Shown here in pieces: positions 29,764 through 38,399 of a DNA stretch of 64,000 nucleotides. The DNA comes from Palsa-506 sp963836355 (GTDB lineage: Bacteria > Actinomycetota > Actinomycetes > Streptosporangiales > Streptosporangiaceae): NCBI GenBank assembly GCA_963836355.1, contig CAWIJO010000006.1, forward strand, positions 496,001-560,000, in the 5' to 3' direction. The stretch's first letter is position 1. The number at the start of each line of letters is the position of its first letter. The position numbers were made by a program, and so were the translations under genes. The notes below the pieces were generated by a model. That model searched no databases and was not told the origin of the DNA. It saw only the letters and a program-made list of their open reading frames with translations.

Positions 29764-29958
29764 GCAGTATTGCAGTGCCTGCGGCTGGACCACGAACGTA
29801 GCCGGCTGCGGACGGCGGGCCAGCCCGGCGGCCGACGTGATGCCCGCCGGGCAGGGCTCGAGCTGACCGGGGCCACGCCGGCATCCGCCAGTACGCAGAG
29901 TTGCGATGCTGCACCGTTTGAGTGCTGCACTGTTTCATTATTGCAGTACTGCAGTATT
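29764..29958. repeat. Repeated TGCAGTR / TGCTGCAC motifs upstream of parA
   Basis: TGCTGCAC[CT]GTTT occurs at 29907-29919 and 29923-29935, 16 bp apart. TGCAGTA/TGCAGTG-type boxes occur at 29764-29777 and 29942-29956, including the 10-bp palindrome TACTGCAGTA. Clustered short repeats at this position suggest a parS-like centromere or autoregulatory operator. Confidence 0.5.
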
Positions 29959-30045
29959 ACCGCAGCTACGGTGATCGCCTGCCTGAGCCAGCGTTTCCAC
30001 AGGGCCGGAGGATTGCCGCGCTGCCCGCGCAGCATTCTGGCCAGG

Positions 30046-30078
30046 TTACGCACAGGCTGTGGACGGCTATGTGGAGTA
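30046..30078 (-). other. DnaA-box-like motifs near the parA promoter
   Basis: Read on the minus strand, CCGTCCACA (30058-30066) fits the streptomycete-type DnaA box and TACTCCACA (30070-30078) is one base off; TTACGCACA lies beside them. Two or three boxes are too few for an origin claim, but they sit next to a partition gene. Confidence 0.3.
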
Positions 30079-30130
30079 AATCACAGCCGCGTAATTAGGC
30101 CGGCAATGCAGCCGTAGATCCGGCCGGCCG

Positions 30131-30265
30131 GGCCATCGTTTTGACGTCGAGGCCGTTGAGCGGCTCGCCGTCCTTGTGCTGTCCCAGTACGTGGAGGAGA
30201 GCTACGCCGCCGACCTGCTCTCCGCCCAGACCAGCGCGGTCGGACGTTACGGCGCCGACGGATAA
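30131..30265 (+). pseudogene. Unidentified coding remnant
   Basis: One plus-strand frame without a start codon reads RFDVEAVERLAVLVLSQYVE then ESYAADLLSAQTSAV before TAA at 30265. The composition looks like a real helical protein end and not chance, but I do not recognise the family. It lies in the interval upstream of parA and is probably debris of a lost gene. Confidence 0.35.
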
Positions 30266-30323
30266 GTTTGCCGGCCGGCCGATGGGTACCACGGTCGGCC
30301 CGTTTCAGATGGGGTTTTCCGGA

Positions 30324-30824
30324 CTATGCAGCGGGCTCGGCCACCCAGCGCATCGGATCGCCGGCGCCGAGATCGGTGATGCCCGCGTCCGCCAGGGCTC
30401 CGCATGCAAGCGTGCGGCGATGCGCGGCGAAGGTCAGCACATGGGCGATCATGCCGCCGTACGTGAAGACTTCCGGCGGGTCGCAGATAGCATCGACGAA
30501 GGTCTCGTCGAGCCGTCCCTCATCGACGATCGCGTGGACTGCGGCGATGAACGCAGGGCCGACTTCGGCGAGCTTGGCGCGCAGCCGGATGATGCTCTCG
30601 CTTCGCTCGACGTCCATGTCATAGGGCCGTTCGCGGGTGGCAGCATCCCACATCGCGAGCTGCCCGACCAGGCGGGCCAGCAGCACCTCGTGGTCAGTGG
30701 TGATCAGACGGTAAGCGGCCCGCTCCAGCAGGATGCGGCGGCGCAGCGCGGCCGGCGGCTCACCCGCGGCGGCGGCTACCAGCCGGTCGAAATGAAACCG
30801 GGACAGGTGAAGGCGGGACGCCAT
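30324..30824 (-). CDS. Truncated AraC-HTH/DinB-domain regulator
   Basis: The 166-residue product starts inside an AraC-type helix-turn-helix (LHLSRFHFDRLVAAAAGEPP..LERAAYRL) and then, after ITTDHEVL, jumps directly to a DinB-like four-helix part (LVGQLAMWDAATRERPYDMD..) that runs to a normal end. Full-length AraC-DinB proteins I remember carry about 120 more residues between these points (second HTH and first DinB helices) and 20-30 more at the N-terminus. The deletion kept the frame. It probably no longer binds DNA properly. The SRPBCC gene lies 17 bases upstream on the same strand. Confidence 0.75.
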   Translation of the reverse strand: MASRLHLSRFHFDRLVAAAAGEPPAALRRRILLERAAYRLITTDHEVLLARLVGQLAMWDAATRERPYDMDVERSESIIRLRAKLAEVGPAFIAAVHAIVDEGRLDETFVDAICDPPEVFTYGGMIAHVLTFAAHRRTLACGALADAGITDLGAGDPMRWVAEPAA

Positions 30825-30841
30825 GGAGCCGCTGGGCTGCG

Positions 30842-31255
30842 CTATGCAGACACCCGCCGTCCCAGGGCGGCCAGGGACTCGGCGATATCGCGGCTCATCT
30901 TGGGGGCGAATAGCCTGAGCAGGAGCCCGAATCCGCCTTGTACCTCACACCTCTTGACGACCCGGACGCGTCCCCCGGCGACTGGCTCGAGCAAGTGGTC
31001 GAAGACAACCTTGCCTAGGGGCATCGGGCATTCGGTCACCCAGCGGCGCCCGGCATCCACTACGGTGATGATGAAAGTGCCGCCAAGGTTGCCGCGCTGC
31101 TTGAGCCAGCCGCCGGCGCCGGGCTCAAACGGGCCATCCAGCCACGCGATCTCCTTACTGACATCCCACTCAGGCCAGCGGGCCACGTCGGTCCACACCT
31201 TCCAGACAGCATCTGGCTCTGCCTCGAACGTTGCCTCGCATTCGAACAAGTACAT
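30842..31255 (-). CDS. SRPBCC (START/Bet v1-like) family protein
   Basis: The 137-residue protein has the helix-grip pattern: MYLFECEATFEAEPDAVWKV, WTDVARWPEWD, a run of beta strands and a long C-terminal helix (FAPKMSRDIAESLAALGRRV). Such proteins bind hydrophobic ligands in a cavity; many small polyketide-cyclase-like members have no known ligand. ATG 31255 has GGCGGGG upstream. It is followed at 17 bp by the AraC-DinB remnant, a pairing often seen where an AraC/ArsR-type regulator controls an SRPBCC gene. Confidence 0.85.
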   Translation of the reverse strand: MYLFECEATFEAEPDAVWKVWTDVARWPEWDVSKEIAWLDGPFEPGAGGWLKQRGNLGGTFIITVVDAGRRWVTECPMPLGKVVFDHLLEPVAGGRVRVVKRCEVQGGFGLLLRLFAPKMSRDIAESLAALGRRVSA

Positions 31256-31418
31256 GTCCCCGCCTTCGCGAAGCCCGGCCTAGCCTGAAACTAGCAGAGC
31301 TGATGTCAGCGGCGTCAGAGCCGTGCACCTCAGCAGTTAGCACCGCAACACGCTGCGCCAGATCTGCCAGCATCCCGGGACCCTGAACACCGTTGATGAG
31401 CTACCGGAAGGAGATCCG

Positions 31419-32393
31419 ATGCGCCGCGTTGTGTGCCGTGAGTTTGGCGCGCCGGACCGGCTCGCGCTCGAGGACGCGCCTGATCCGCAACCTGGCCCCG
31501 GCGAGGTCCTCGTTGGCGTTCGCGCCGCGGGCGTGAGCTTCGTCGACGGGCTCATGGTCAGCGGGTCCTACCAGGTGAAGCCGCCGCTGCCGTTCACGCC
31601 CGGCCTGACCGTGGCCGGCCGGCTGCTCAAGGCCGGTGCTGGCGTGCCTGGCCTGCCCCGTGGCAGCCGAGTCGTGGGCTGCTCGCTCGGCCTCGGCGGC
31701 TATGCAAGCCACCGGGTACTGCCCGTTGACGCGATCGTGCCGCTGCCGGACGCCGTGCCGTATAAGGTGGCAGCGACGGCGGTCGAAAGCTACGCAACGA
31801 TCTTGTTCGCCCTGACCAGGCGCGCCACCCTGCGCCCCGGCGAGTGGGTGCTCGTGCTCGGCGCCGGCGGCGGGATCGGGCTTGCTGCCGTCGATGTGGC
31901 CCGCTGCCTCGGCGCGCGAGTGATCGCGGCAGCCTCCAGCCAGGCCAAGCGGGCGGCAGCGATCAGCGCCGGGGCGGAGGTGGCGATCGATTACGAGACC
32001 GAAGACCTGAAGGCTCGCGTGCGAGCGCTCACCGGCGCCGGCGCCGACGTGGTAGTCGATCCGGTCGGTGGCAAATTCGCCGAGGCTGCGCTGCGCAGCA
32101 TGCGCGGTCTCGGGCGCTACCTCATCATTGGTTTCGCGGGCGGCGCCATCCCGCGACTGCCGCTCAATCACGTTATGCTGGAGAACCGCACCTTGATTGG
32201 GGTGGACTGGGGTGCGTGGTCCCGACGGGATCCGGAGGGCAACCAGGCGCTGGTGGCCGATCTGCTCGGCAGCGTGGCTACCGGGCGCCTACGCCCTGTC
32301 GCCCCCGCGGCTTATCCGCTTGAGCACGCCGCAAAGGCGCTGAACATGCTAGCCGAACGGCGGGTTACCGGAAAGCTAGCACTGCTGCCATGA
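31419..32393 (+). CDS. NADPH:quinone oxidoreductase-like MDR (zinc-independent)
   Basis: The 324-residue medium-chain dehydrogenase/reductase has a GroES-like N-terminus (REFGAPDRLALEDAPDPQPG, VSFVDGLMVSG, LPFTPGLTVAG) and an NADPH Rossmann fold (VLVLGAGGGIGLAAVDVARCLGA about 145). No structural zinc Cys cluster is present, which fits the QOR subgroup that reduces quinones or enals. ATG 31419 is preceded by GGAAGGAG. Single-gene unit between divergent and convergent neighbours. Confidence 0.93.
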   Translation: MRRVVCREFGAPDRLALEDAPDPQPGPGEVLVGVRAAGVSFVDGLMVSGSYQVKPPLPFTPGLTVAGRLLKAGAGVPGLPRGSRVVGCSLGLGGYASHRVLPVDAIVPLPDAVPYKVAATAVESYATILFALTRRATLRPGEWVLVLGAGGGIGLAAVDVARCLGARVIAAASSQAKRAAAISAGAEVAIDYETEDLKARVRALTGAGADVVVDPVGGKFAEAALRSMRGLGRYLIIGFAGGAIPRLPLNHVMLENRTLIGVDWGAWSRRDPEGNQALVADLLGSVATGRLRPVAPAAYPLEHAAKALNMLAERRVTGKLALLP

Positions 32394-32438
32394 CTGCCCG
32401 CGCCATGACCGGCGCATTCCTCCAGGCATGATCCTGGG

Positions 32439-32720
32439 TCAGTACATCCAGGGCAATCTCTTGATACGGCCGGAGCTTACCGAGTCAGCGGCCGCCGAGA
32501 GAGCAACGCTACCCGCTGGCCGATGCGCATTCGCCTGGACATGACCAGCGCTGCCGTGCCCCAGAGCTGCGGCGCCGAGACTGCCCAGCGCGAGGCCTAG
32601 CACGAGAATCCCGCGCGTCGCCCAGGCGCGAACTGTCCCAGTCGGGCGTTCACCCGGAGCGCTGCCAGCCGATCCGCTGGTCCGCATGATCACGTGCGGT
32701 AATGACCTACGAGCCTTCAT
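32439..32720 (-). CDS. Small secreted or membrane-anchored protein (93 aa), unknown
   Basis: The start has a good GAGGGGA ribosome site. After a polar N-terminus the product has one hydrophobic stretch (GILVLGLALGSLGAAALGHG) and a short tail (AGHVQANAHRPAGSVALS..). This resembles a signal peptide with a long n-region or a single-pass protein. A 12-bp tandem repeat lies just upstream. No family recognised. Confidence 0.5.
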   Translation of the reverse strand: MKARRSLPHVIMRTSGSAGSAPGERPTGTVRAWATRGILVLGLALGSLGAAALGHGSAGHVQANAHRPAGSVALSAAADSVSSGRIKRLPWMY

Positions 32721-32738
32721 CGCGAAGTCCCCTCATCG

Positions 32739-32762
32739 GTTGCATTGAAAGTTGCATTGAAA
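32739..32762. repeat. Perfect 12-bp tandem duplication upstream of the small secreted gene
   Basis: GTTGCATTGAAA occurs twice head to tail 19 bases before the start codon on the minus strand. It may be an operator or a recent duplication. Confidence 0.7.
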
Positions 32763-33226
32763 GCAGAGCCTTCAGGAGGGAGAAGCTACACCAGGATCTA
32801 TCTCGGGATGTGACATTTGGATCGATCCGGGCAACATCCCGGACCTAGGCACCGCTTCTTCAACCGGGAGATTCCTCAGGTCCCGGCAACAACGGATGCC
32901 CCACTAGTCATGTCACGTCACATCAGCCTGTGCAGCACCGGCCATCACTCATCATTGCCGGCTATCACCAGTTCCGGCCATTATGCAAATACGCTATTCT
33001 ATACGACATTACAGGCCGACCAGCGGAATAATGAAACCTGCGATGCAAATTTCATCGCATCACTTGCAAACGAAGGAGCGTGATCATTTCGTTATTCTGG
33101 CTAATTTCCGCAGGAGTCGAGTGACAACTGCCTACAACGGGTATTAACGCGGCGGATGTTTCCGTACATCTCCTTCAGGCACCAGCTGCCAGCTAGTCTA
33201 CAGGTGGTAGAAAATGCAGGGCGATC
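32763..33226. other. AT-richer intergenic region before the SARP gene
   Basis: This stretch is clearly lower in GC than its neighbours (for example CTATTCTATACGACATTACA near 33000) and has near-repeats of CCGGCCATCAC/CCGGCTATCACC/CCGGCCATTA around 32938-32983. A frame at 32817-33083 has no family resemblance. I read it as a long regulatory region, perhaps acquired. Confidence 0.5.
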
Positions 33227-36200
33227 ATGGAATTCCGGGCACTCGGGCCGATTGAGCTTTGGTCGGCCGGACAGCAACGTGATCTTGGGCCAGCCAGGGC
33301 GCGGTGCGTGCTGGCAGTCCTGCTGTTGACGCCGCGCACGATAGTGCCGGCTGAGACTCTCATTGACAGGCTGTGGGATACCCGGCCGCCGGCCAAGGCC
33401 CGGGAAAGTCTCTCGGCCTACATCGCCCGGCTTCGGGCGTCACTCCGGCAGGCGCTGGGCGATAGCGTGCGACTGGCGGCGCGCGCGAGAGGCTACGTGC
33501 TCGACGTCGATCCTGAGGCGGTCGACTTGCATCAGTTCCGCCGATTGCGCCGACAAGCGGACACGCTCACCGCAAGCGGCGACTACGATCATGCGGCCTC
33601 GCTGCTGCGCGAGGCGGATGGGCTCTGGCGCGGACAGGCACTGGCAGGGATCCGCGGCGACTGGGTAGCGCGGATGCGTGACAGTCTCGAAGAGGAGCGC
33701 CGGGCGGCCATCCTAGAGCGCGTCGAGTGCGAGCTGGAGCTTGGCCGGCATGCCGACCTGGTGGGGGAGCTTCGCCATCTGCTGGCTCAGTATCCGCTGG
33801 ATGAGACATTCATCGCCCACCAGATGGCGGCTCTGTATTGGAACGGCAGGCCAGGTGACGCCCTTAGCCTCTACCGGGAAACCCGCAGCCGCCTGATAGC
33901 TGAACAAGGCACAGAACCGGGGCCGATGCTGTCTGAACTCCATGGGCGCATCCTGCGCCGCGATCCCCAGCTTGCGGTAAGGCTGGCCGGCCAGCGTGCT
34001 GGCCGGACGTCACCGCCAGACACCCTGCCGCCCGAGACGGCGGAATATGTCGGCCGCAGCGAGGAACTCGGGCTGCTTACCGGGGAGCCCGGCGACATTC
34101 CGCGGGTCAGCGTGATCGAGGGCATGCCCGGCGTGGGAAAAACCGCGCTGGCGGTTCACGCTGCCCGCATTGTCTCCAGGCAGTACCCGGACGCGATGCT
34201 CTACCTCGATTTTCACAGCCACGACCCAGGGCGCCCCTCGCTCGATCTAGCCGAGGCACTGCATCGCCTGCTCCGGATGCTAAACGTGCCGGCTACGCAG
34301 ATACCTGACGTTATCGGCGAGCGCGCCGCGCTGTGGCAAGCCCAGCTGAGCCGCCGTCGCGCCGTGGTTATTCTCGACGACGCTGCCAGGCTTGACCAGA
34401 TCCGCCCGTTGCTGCCGGTGGCAGGCCGGTGCCTGATCTTGATCACCACCCGGCGCAGGCTTCCCGACCTTCCGGGCGCCCGCACGCTGAACCTCGATGT
34501 GCTGTCCATCGACGACGCGATCACGCTGTTCCGGCGGACCGCGGGGCCAGACAGGGCCCAGGACGAGGATAAGGTCGCCACGGCCGTGGGATTGTGCGGG
34601 CGCTTGCCGCTCGCCATCCAGCTTACCGCTGGCAGGCTCGGCCAAGGCAGCCCGCCTGGGCTCGCCGAACTGATCGAGGAACTGTCGCAGGCGCCCGCTC
34701 AGCTGGGCGGCACCGGCGGGGCAAGCCCGGAAGTGATGTCTGCTTTCGAACTGTCCTACCGTGCGCTGGAACCCGACCATCAGCGGTTCTTCCGGCGGCT
34801 GGGCGTGAGCCCTTGTGCCTATGTCAGCCTGCAAGCTGCGGCAGCCCTGGGCGGTTGCACGCTCGCCGAAGCAGAAAAAGCCCTCGCCGCCCTGCTCGAT
34901 CATCATCTGCTGGCACGAGCCCCGGCCGATCAGTTCCGTTTCCACGACCTCATCCGCGGATACGCGGCCGTGCGCGCCGCGCGTGATGACCCCGAGCCTG
35001 AGCAGCGACAGGCAGTCGCCCGGCTCCTTGACTACTACCTGTACACGGCCGATAAGGCTGACCGGGTACTTCATCCGTTCCGCCGCCGGATGCCCGTGTC
35101 GGTCACCCATCTGCCAACCGCGAGCCCAGCCTTGGGGACCCAAGAAGATGCGGCAGGCTGGCTGGAATCAGAATGGCGTAACATCCTGCGGGCCGCGCAA
35201 CACGCGGGCAGGCACGAATGGAAGCGGAAATGCGCGGATCTCACCCACGTGCTTGCCGACTTCGTGGAGATCAGGGCTTACTGGGACGAGGCAATCGCGT
35301 CCCAGACACTGGCCCTGCAGGCCTGCCGCGACGTCGCCGATCCGGCCAGGATCGCGCAGGCGTCACTGGAGCTCAGCGTGGTTAGCCAGCAGACGGGCCG
35401 GCACGAGGCGACACTCCCGCTAGCTGAGGACGCCGCGGCAATTTACCGCTCGCTGGCCGACCGGCGAGGCGAGGCCGAAGCCCTCGACCAGATAGGCATG
35501 GCGCACCAGCGTGCGGCCCGTTCCCGTGAGGCCCTCGCCTATTTTCACGAAGCAAGGATTCTGTACTCCGACGCCGCGGACCAGCGCGGCTTGGCCAATA
35601 CATTGAGTCATTCCGGAATTGCCTGCTGGCAACTCGGACGCTATCCCGACGCCATGGGTCACCTTCGTGAAGCGCTTTCGCTCTACCGGGACGTCGGCGA
35701 CAGGCGAGGCGAGGCGAAAACCCTCAACAACCTAGGCAGGATGCACCTGTATTGCGGTTATCATAGAGACGCGCTCGAAGACTACCAGAAGTCGCTAGAA
35801 ATATTTAGCGAGATAGGAGGAGCGCAAAACGAAGCGATTCTGTATCACAATATTGGCGGCATCCATCATTATAAGGGCAGTTACCAGGAAGGGCTTGCGG
35901 CTTGCCGGCGGGCACTTGCCATATACCGCGATATCGGCGATCTCCCGAATGAAGCCGACGTGCTCAATGACATTGGCGCTATTTACCAGAGCGCGGAGTG
36001 CTACGATGAGGCGCTGCTTCATCACCAGCAAGCGCGATTGATCGCTGAGCAGATCGGTAATCTGTCTCAGCAGGTAATCGCACTTCGCAGGATAGCCGAC
36101 GTGCGTCGCGGATCTGGCCAGCACGGCGAGGCGTTTGATCATTATCAAACCGCTCTCCGGCTGGCCCGGGAAATCGGCGATCCATACGAGGAGGCCAAGA

Positions 36201-36370
36201 TCCTCGAAGGGATCGCAGAATCGACGCTCAACACACAGCGGCCCTATGCTGCGCGGATCGTATTTAGGCAGGCGCTGGACATCTTCGAACGGCTCGGCGT
36301 GCCAGAGGCAGAGTCGGCGCGGATACGCATTGAGACGATGAGCCCCGCTTCCGACCGCCGCATCTCCTAG
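33227..36370 (+). CDS. AfsR/SARP-family regulator with NB-ARC and TPR domains
   Basis: The 1047-residue protein has the AfsR order: an OmpR-like winged helix (MEFRALGPIELWSAGQQRDL.., about 1-95), the BTAD domain (VDLHQFRRLRRQAD.. to about 245), an NB-ARC ATPase (Walker A EGMPGVGKTALAV about 299; Walker B RRAVVILDDAA about 375; LILITTRR) and C-terminal TPR repeats (about 690-1030, repeated ALSLYRDVGDRRGEAKTLNN-type units). Such proteins activate secondary-metabolism or development genes, gated by ATP and by partner binding to the TPRs. The TPR-coding DNA around 35.8-36.2 kb is AT-richer. The gene is followed by nitric oxide synthase, a likely target. Confidence 0.93.
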   Translation: MEFRALGPIELWSAGQQRDLGPARARCVLAVLLLTPRTIVPAETLIDRLWDTRPPAKARESLSAYIARLRASLRQALGDSVRLAARARGYVLDVDPEAVDLHQFRRLRRQADTLTASGDYDHAASLLREADGLWRGQALAGIRGDWVARMRDSLEEERRAAILERVECELELGRHADLVGELRHLLAQYPLDETFIAHQMAALYWNGRPGDALSLYRETRSRLIAEQGTEPGPMLSELHGRILRRDPQLAVRLAGQRAGRTSPPDTLPPETAEYVGRSEELGLLTGEPGDIPRVSVIEGMPGVGKTALAVHAARIVSRQYPDAMLYLDFHSHDPGRPSLDLAEALHRLLRMLNVPATQIPDVIGERAALWQAQLSRRRAVVILDDAARLDQIRPLLPVAGRCLILITTRRRLPDLPGARTLNLDVLSIDDAITLFRRTAGPDRAQDEDKVATAVGLCGRLPLAIQLTAGRLGQGSPPGLAELIEELSQAPAQLGGTGGASPEVMSAFELSYRALEPDHQRFFRRLGVSPCAYVSLQAAAALGGCTLAEAEKALAALLDHHLLARAPADQFRFHDLIRGYAAVRAARDDPEPEQRQAVARLLDYYLYTADKADRVLHPFRRRMPVSVTHLPTASPALGTQEDAAGWLESEWRNILRAAQHAGRHEWKRKCADLTHVLADFVEIRAYWDEAIASQTLALQACRDVADPARIAQASLELSVVSQQTGRHEATLPLAEDAAAIYRSLADRRGEAEALDQIGMAHQRAARSREALAYFHEARILYSDAADQRGLANTLSHSGIACWQLGRYPDAMGHLREALSLYRDVGDRRGEAKTLNNLGRMHLYCGYHRDALEDYQKSLEIFSEIGGAQNEAILYHNIGGIHHYKGSYQEGLAACRRALAIYRDIGDLPNEADVLNDIGAIYQSAECYDEALLHHQQARLIAEQIGNLSQQVIALRRIADVRRGSGQHGEAFDHYQTALRLAREIGDPYEEAKILEGIAESTLNTQRPYAARIVFRQALDIFERLGVPEAESARIRIETMSPASDRRIS

Positions 36371-36734
36371 TCCGGCGCACACAGCCGCAGGCTGTCCGCG
36401 AGAGCCCGCCTGCAGCCCGGTGCCGCCGGTCCGCGGCAGGCCCGGACCGGCAAGCCGCGGTGCCGGAAACTGCGCCGCTCCTAAGCGGTCCTTGGCGGCC
36501 CGAGCCGGTCCTGATCATCCGCCCGGAGCCGGCTGGCCGCGTCCTGAGCAGACCCGGCTTGCGTGTGTGACCTGGGGTGCAAGGTAACCGTCAAGGTCAG
36601 TGCAACACCGGCGTCCGGGCTGGTAGCGCACGCTTATCCGGAAACGGCGTCGGCACCCGCGCAAAAGCCCTGGTGCTCACGGCCACGACGACATCGACGA
36701 GGCGCACTTAGCCGCACTACCCGGGAGGTCTTTT
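36371..36734. other. Intergenic region between SARP and NOS genes
   Basis: No gene is seen. The only structure I find is the group of CAAGGT-type direct repeats near 36580-36608, described separately. Confidence 0.5.
36579..36608 (+). promoter_or_regulatory. Candidate SARP-binding direct repeats upstream of NOS
   Basis: GCAAGGT (36579-36585), TCAAGGT (36591-36597) and GCAACAC (36602-36608) are spaced 12 and 11 bp. SARP proteins bind heptamer direct repeats about one helical turn apart. The first SARP gene candidate lies immediately upstream. Spacing is not perfect, so this is tentative. Confidence 0.4.
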
Positions 36735-38108
36735 GTGAGTCTGAACCAGGGTCGAGTCCTGCCGGATTCTCGCTCGCGTATTCCTGGTCGCGGCCGGTCG
36801 CACGGCCGCACCAACGGCCAGCAGCCTGGTCAGGAGTCCGCCATGTTCCCGGCTATCCAGGCCTGCCCGGTGGCGGCGGACGAAACTGAGGCTGGCTTCG
36901 CCGCAAACTTGGGCATGCTTCCGGCCGGGCGGTCCCTGGCGGGCGATGACTCGTTCGCCCTTGACAACCTGAGGGTAAGCGCCGAGCGGTTTATCACGCT
37001 GTTTCACAGCGAGAATCGCGCGGGACCGCCCGACAAGCGGCTGCGGCACGTCCGCAGTGAGATCGAGTCGGCGGGCACCTACTGGCACACTCCGGCTGAG
37101 CTGGCCTTCGGCGCGCGGGTCGCCTGGCGGAACAGCTCGCGGTGCATCGGGCGACTGTACTGGCGCAGCCTGCGGGTACGCGACCGCCGCCAGGTCACCG
37201 CGGCATCGGACATCGCCGCCGAGTCGGTCGCGCACCTGCGTGAGGCAACGAACGGCGGCCGGATCCGGCCAGTGATCACCGTGTTCGCGCCGGACGCGCC
37301 GGGCCGGCCAGGTCCGCGGATCCTCAATTCGCAGCTAGTCCGGTATGCGGGATACGAGACCGCCGATGGCGCCGTCATCGGTGACCCGGCGAACGCGGAC
37401 ATCACCTGCCTTGCCCGCGTCCTCGGCTGGCCAGGCGGCCGGCCCGGCAGCCGGTCGGCCGGCCAGTTCGACATACTTCCCCTGCTCGTGCAGGAGGCCG
37501 GCGCACCAATCACGCTGCACGAACTGCCCGCCGATGCAGTACTCGAGATAATCATCGGGCATCCGGAGTTCGGCTGGTTCGCCAATCTCGGGCTGCGGTG
37601 GCATGCCGTGCCGGTGATCAGTGACATGTACCTGGACGTCGGCGGCGTCTGTTACCCCGCCGCGCCATTTAACGGCTGGTACATGTGCACGGAGATCGGG
37701 TCACGCGACCTCGGTGACGCTGGCCGCTATGACCAACTGCCAGTGATCGCCAGGCAGATGGGCCTGGCCACGGACAGCGACCGGACCTTGTGGAAAGACA
37801 AGGCAATGACCGAGCTCAACCTCGCGGTCCTGCACTCGTTCAGCACCGCCGGGGTAACGATCTCCGATCATCACACCGAGTCGGTTCGCTTTCTCCAGCA
37901 CATCGAGCGGGAAGGGCAGCAGGGCCGGGTGTGCCCGGCGGACTGGACCTGGATCGTGCCGCCTGCCGCATCTTCCGCGACCCCGGTCTTCCACCGCACT
38001 TACCAGGATTTCGACCAGGCGCCGAACTTCTACCGCCACCCGGCATCCGCCAGAGTGAGGCTGCCCAGCTTCCGCGAGAGCAAGCCGGGCCCGGCCGCAG
38101 CTAGCTAG
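36735..38108 (+). CDS. nos: Nitric oxide synthase, oxygenase-only bacterial form
   Basis: The product shows the NOS oxygenase core: FITLFHSEN, the haem-thiolate segment VAWRNSSRCIGRLYW (axial Cys about 137), LRYAG-like QLVRYAGYETADG, the substrate helix ITLHELPADAVLEI and the pterin/interface part WTWIVPPAASSATPVFHRTY. It makes NO and citrulline from arginine using external reductases; no reductase domain is attached. GTG 36735 has GGGAGG six bases upstream and gives 457 residues. ATG 36843 with AGGAG gives 421 and fits the family length better, so either may be used; the extra 36 residues are Arg/Gly-rich. It follows the SARP gene and a SARP-like repeat, hinting at a role in specialised metabolism. 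Confidence 0.95.
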   Translation: MSLNQGRVLPDSRSRIPGRGRSHGRTNGQQPGQESAMFPAIQACPVAADETEAGFAANLGMLPAGRSLAGDDSFALDNLRVSAERFITLFHSENRAGPPDKRLRHVRSEIESAGTYWHTPAELAFGARVAWRNSSRCIGRLYWRSLRVRDRRQVTAASDIAAESVAHLREATNGGRIRPVITVFAPDAPGRPGPRILNSQLVRYAGYETADGAVIGDPANADITCLARVLGWPGGRPGSRSAGQFDILPLLVQEAGAPITLHELPADAVLEIIIGHPEFGWFANLGLRWHAVPVISDMYLDVGGVCYPAAPFNGWYMCTEIGSRDLGDAGRYDQLPVIARQMGLATDSDRTLWKDKAMTELNLAVLHSFSTAGVTISDHHTESVRFLQHIEREGQQGRVCPADWTWIVPPAASSATPVFHRTYQDFDQAPNFYRHPASARVRLPSFRESKPGPAAAS

Positions 38109-38399
38109 GCCGCGGCACCACGGTCTGCGCATCGAGCCGGGCGCTGTCGTCGAGGTGCTTGCAACGAGGTTCCGCAGCAATGCTGGGAAACATGAACGAA
38201 CCGCACTCCCAGACCGGCGGCCATCGTCACCACGGTGCCGACGACCATCGCGCGGTGCTGCTGGGAGCGGGCGGGGTCGCGCTGGGCTGGGACCGGGCCG
38301 ACCCGCAGTCCCATGGCACCGACCCGCACCGCCTCCTCGCCGGGCACCGCAGGCCGGGCGCGCCTAGCAAGTCCGGCCTAGGGCGGCGAAACTTGCGGG
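38109..38399. other. Intergenic region without a recognisable gene
   Basis: Short frames on both strands cover this stretch but none shows a family pattern or ribosome site. No repeat or terminator stood out. Confidence 0.4.

Noticed and set aside
32817..33083. 88-codon frame before the SARP gene
   Set aside because: No start signal or family resemblance; the area looks regulatory and AT-rich.
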